From positions 1,054,001-1,118,000 of the forward strand of contig NZ_PGFD01000001.1 in NCBI RefSeq assembly GCF_002797535.1: a stretch of DNA of 64,000 bases. The letters are read 5' to 3'. The stretch is from Chryseobacterium geocarposphaerae (GTDB lineage: Bacteria > Bacteroidota > Bacteroidia > Flavobacteriales > Weeksellaceae). The notes below the pieces were generated by a model, which saw nothing but the letters and a program-made list of their open reading frames with translations, made no database searches and was not told the DNA's origin. Shown here in pieces: positions 61,827 to 64,000 of the stretch (the first letter of the stretch is position 1; each line of letters starts with the position of its first letter). The translations under genes were made by a program, and so were the position numbers.

Positions 61827-63710
61827 TTAATAATCTCCAAAATCAGAATCTTCATTGCTTACTTTCACCAAATATTCTATTCCGTCTATTGCTTTTGAAA
61901 TAATACGGTTTCTAAGCATATTGGCCATATTTTCCCAATACATTCTTCCGTAAAATGAATAGTTCTGAGGAATGATCTCTACTTCCACCGTACGTACAAA
62001 GCCTTCTTTAGGTTTACTGCTGATCATTGTTCCCCGTGTCACCCGTACTTCTTTCAACTCATCTTTCAGTACCATTCTGCAATAGTTTTTTACATCTTCC
62101 AGAGAAATGATTTTATCCCTGGTTGTCAGAGCATATTTATAGGCCTGAATACTATCTGTTCCTTTTTGCTCTTCTGCTCCTCCTATGGTTTCGGTAAGGA
62201 GAACCAGCATCTGAGATTTTAACTGATTGGAAAGTTCCGTTCCGGGACGCATATGATTGGCCAAAGTAGAATGTGTTACCCAAAACGAAGCATAGGTATG
62301 ATCTGTTTTATCAACAGGCTCCATGATAACGTAGTTAAGCTCTTGTTTAATATTTCTTTTAGCATTATTTACTTTTTGGATCATAGACTTCATTCTGTCC
62401 GACATTTCACTCAGAATACCTTTTACATTATCTCTGTTCAATAATGAAAAAGCTGCAATTTCGTCTCTGGTAAGCTCCAGTACACTTGCAATCATATCGA
62501 CTGCATTTCTGTTGGAAAAACGCTCCATTCCTCCTTTTCTAACAGTGTAAAGGCCTTTCTTCAGATCATCGCTTGGCGTAAACGGAATTTCTGTATATCT
62601 TCTTCCGTCACCATCCTGAACTTCATCTACATACAGGAAATGTTCTCCATCATCCGTCACTAAAGGAATATTATTCCCCATAATATCGAGGCTGTATTCC
62701 GTTTTCTTCCAACCTCTGTTATAGATTGGAAATGCATTGAGTACGAACGAAAAGTTATCTAAGATCTCAGCGGAGAACTGTGGCGGAAATTCAAAAGTAA
62801 GCCATAAGAACTTTTTTCCTTCGATATATTTGTTGATTTCTTCTTTATAGTCCAGGAAGTCCAAATTTTCAGGAAGTTTTCCAGCTTCAGTAAATAAGCT
62901 TTCCGAAAGCCCTTTTACTTCTATAAATTTATGATGATAAATACTTTTAACATCTTCTACAATTTTATTTCGGATAGACTGTTCTTTGAACATTTGTTCA
63001 TAGCCATCCGCTTCGTTATTTTTCAGATAAGTCAATCCTTCCCGAACAAACAACGGATTGTTGTTACTTGTTACGGTAATATATGGCAGGAGCTTATATA
63101 CGAAATCGATATGTTCAAAAGCGGGATTTGAGCAATAAATACTTAGATTCTTTGGAAATTTCTCACTGCTGTATTTTGATACATTAATCCCTATGGTGAT
63201 CTTCCTGTAATCTTCCGGCCTTCCCTGAAATCTTGCAATCGGAACCTTATTAAGCCTGTCATCAATTCCATAACAGGTATTTCCTACAAACATGACAGCA
63301 GTTTGTGCTTTATTAATCCTTACATTTCCTACCGGAGTAAAAGGAATATTAATCTGCTTATCAGACTCCGATTTTACCGTAGAAATCATCTGTTTTCTAA
63401 AGAAGAATTCTGTATGTTCCAACAATACTTCAGTAGATTCCGTAGGATTTGTAAAGGCAACTGCATGAGCAGGAACCGGATGGGTATAAATAGACGGAGT
63501 AAGAAGTTTTGCCAGCTTTTCTAAAATTCGGGCATTTACCGTCTGTATTTCGTTGTTGGCTTTAAAAATTTCAGTGCTGAATGCATCAATTAATAATTTT
63601 ACAAAAGGATCTAAAGACTGCGGGCTTTTCAATCCCCAGACTTTCGTGGCATTCTGCAGCATTCTTGCTTTTACTGATTCTTTGGAATATATATTCTGAT
63701 CTAAATTCAT
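61827..63710 (-). CDS. tssF: Type VI secretion baseplate protein TssF (subtype iii)
   Basis: 627 residues, typical of TssF. N-terminus with WGLKSPQSLDPFVKLLIDAF, PSIYTHPVPAHAVAFTNPTE and GNVRINKAQTAVMF. Later come a segment of conserved aromatic and hydrophobic residues and the C-terminal SKAIDGIEYLVKVSNEDSDF. TssF pairs with TssG and TssE to form the baseplate wedge of the contractile system. Its stop is 24 bases from the stop of the upstream partial tssE, a short intergenic gap. tssG, normally next, is not adjacent: it lies 54 kb away. Confidence 0.85.
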   Translation of the reverse strand: MNLDQNIYSKESVKARMLQNATKVWGLKSPQSLDPFVKLLIDAFSTEIFKANNEIQTVNARILEKLAKLLTPSIYTHPVPAHAVAFTNPTESTEVLLEHTEFFFRKQMISTVKSESDKQINIPFTPVGNVRINKAQTAVMFVGNTCYGIDDRLNKVPIARFQGRPEDYRKITIGINVSKYSSEKFPKNLSIYCSNPAFEHIDFVYKLLPYITVTSNNNPLFVREGLTYLKNNEADGYEQMFKEQSIRNKIVEDVKSIYHHKFIEVKGLSESLFTEAGKLPENLDFLDYKEEINKYIEGKKFLWLTFEFPPQFSAEILDNFSFVLNAFPIYNRGWKKTEYSLDIMGNNIPLVTDDGEHFLYVDEVQDGDGRRYTEIPFTPSDDLKKGLYTVRKGGMERFSNRNAVDMIASVLELTRDEIAAFSLLNRDNVKGILSEMSDRMKSMIQKVNNAKRNIKQELNYVIMEPVDKTDHTYASFWVTHSTLANHMRPGTELSNQLKSQMLVLLTETIGGAEEQKGTDSIQAYKYALTTRDKIISLEDVKNYCRMVLKDELKEVRVTRGTMISSKPKEGFVRTVEVEIIPQNYSFYGRMYWENMANMLRNRIISKAIDGIEYLVKVSNEDSDFGDY

Positions 63711-63734
63711 AATTCGTGATTACCTTTAAAAAAA

Positions 63735-64000
63735 TTAATCAATAGACATTGGGCTCAAAAATAATTCTGTGGAAAAACTGAACCGTTCTCCTGTCATTTC
63801 CATTTTCGCATTAATGGCTATTTTTACTTTTTTCTTGATTTCTGTGTGCTCTTTTGTATCGTAATTATGCTCCACAAACTGAATATGAGCTTCAATTTGC
63901 GGCTGTACGATTCTGGGTTCGTAGTCCTGTATCTGCCTTTTCAGGCTCTTAATGAAAACATTTTCCCAAACAGCACTGGTAACTCCATTATCGAATTCCA
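63735..64000 (-). CDS. tssE: TssE, gp25-like baseplate protein (5' end missing)
   Basis: The last 87 residues plus part of a codon are inside the window; the start is beyond the window edge. Residues near the edge read EFDNGVTSAVWENVFIKSLK, and the C-terminus is TELFLSPMSID. The W-E pair (VWENVFIKSL) and following beta-hairpins match the GPW/gp25 lysozyme-like fold used by TssE to cap the baseplate. It lies directly upstream of tssF. The call rests on the partial sequence and the neighbour. Confidence 0.7.
   Translation of the reverse strand, partial: EFDNGVTSAVWENVFIKSLKRQIQDYEPRIVQPQIEAHIQFVEHNYDTKEHTEIKKKVKIAINAKMEMTGERFSFSTELFLSPMSID

Overview
The window is AT-rich chromosomal DNA from a Bacteroidota bacterium, most likely a Flavobacteriales/Weeksellaceae member close to Chryseobacterium. 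The evidence is: type VI secretion genes of the Bacteroidetes-only subtype iii (TssN with TssE/F/G/K); promoters of the Bacteroidota form TAnnTTTG in front of many genes; an RpoD without the long N-terminal region 1.1; an isolated atpD-atpC pair; kdsA and kdsB; menA and menB; and families typical of the phylum (HYC_CC_PP, DUF3347, DUF4199, DUF2723, DUF3667, DUF4286). No rRNA, tRNA, prophage, transposase or CRISPR array was seen. Most of the window is ordinary core genome.

Layout. 0-4.6 kb: small membrane and lipoprotein genes, a threonine-aldolase-like enzyme, a DtxR/MntR regulator and a class V PLP enzyme. 4.7-7.8 kb (minus): tssG-tssN-tssK. 8-11.3 kb (plus): S1/P1 nuclease, an orphan gene, rpoD, a palindromic interspersed repeat and a lipoprotein. 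11.4-17.6 kb (minus): a copper-handling group (HYC_CC_PP protein, DUF3347 protein, a 925-residue multicopper oxidase with two extra metal-binding modules and a beta-rich tail) beside a TonB-dependent receptor. 17.6-24.6 kb (minus): kdsA, small genes, a GT-C type membrane glycosyltransferase and a 1161-residue DUF2723 protein. 24.8-30.4 kb (plus): a cystathionine/cysteine-synthase-like enzyme followed by a serine-palmitoyltransferase-like enzyme, which I read as a likely sulfonolipid (capnine) pair, then an EamA transporter and a B12-binding radical SAM protein. 30.5-33.3 kb (minus): a secreted unknown and atpD-atpC. 33.5-42.4 kb: ribF, a glutathione peroxidase operon, kdsB, an aminotransferase and a phosphosugar mutase.

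42.5-46 kb (minus): a five-gene envelope operon (DUF4199, GT2, lipoprotein, DUF3667, DUF2807). At 46.06 kb, on the plus strand, lies the signal recognition particle RNA gene with a near-perfect promoter. 46.3-51.7 kb (minus): menB, two bacterial PH-domain membrane proteins, menA, an SRPBCC protein and a metallo-hydrolase. 51.8-58.6 kb: TPR protein, gyrA, small His/Tyr/Pro-rich exported proteins, GNAT and DUF421 genes, and a short gene at 57880-58014 for a 44-residue double-glycine-leader, four-cysteine peptide. 58.8-64 kb (minus): uvrA, then tssF and the 3' part of tssE.

The least ordinary items are these. The T6SS baseplate genes are split into two same-strand halves about 54 kb apart. The small double-glycine peptide gene has its own terminator. 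A palindromic repeat in front of a lipoprotein gene has a look-alike sitting in frame inside the radical SAM gene. The multicopper oxidase has a fused architecture. The putative capnine enzyme pair is separated by a hairpin terminator.
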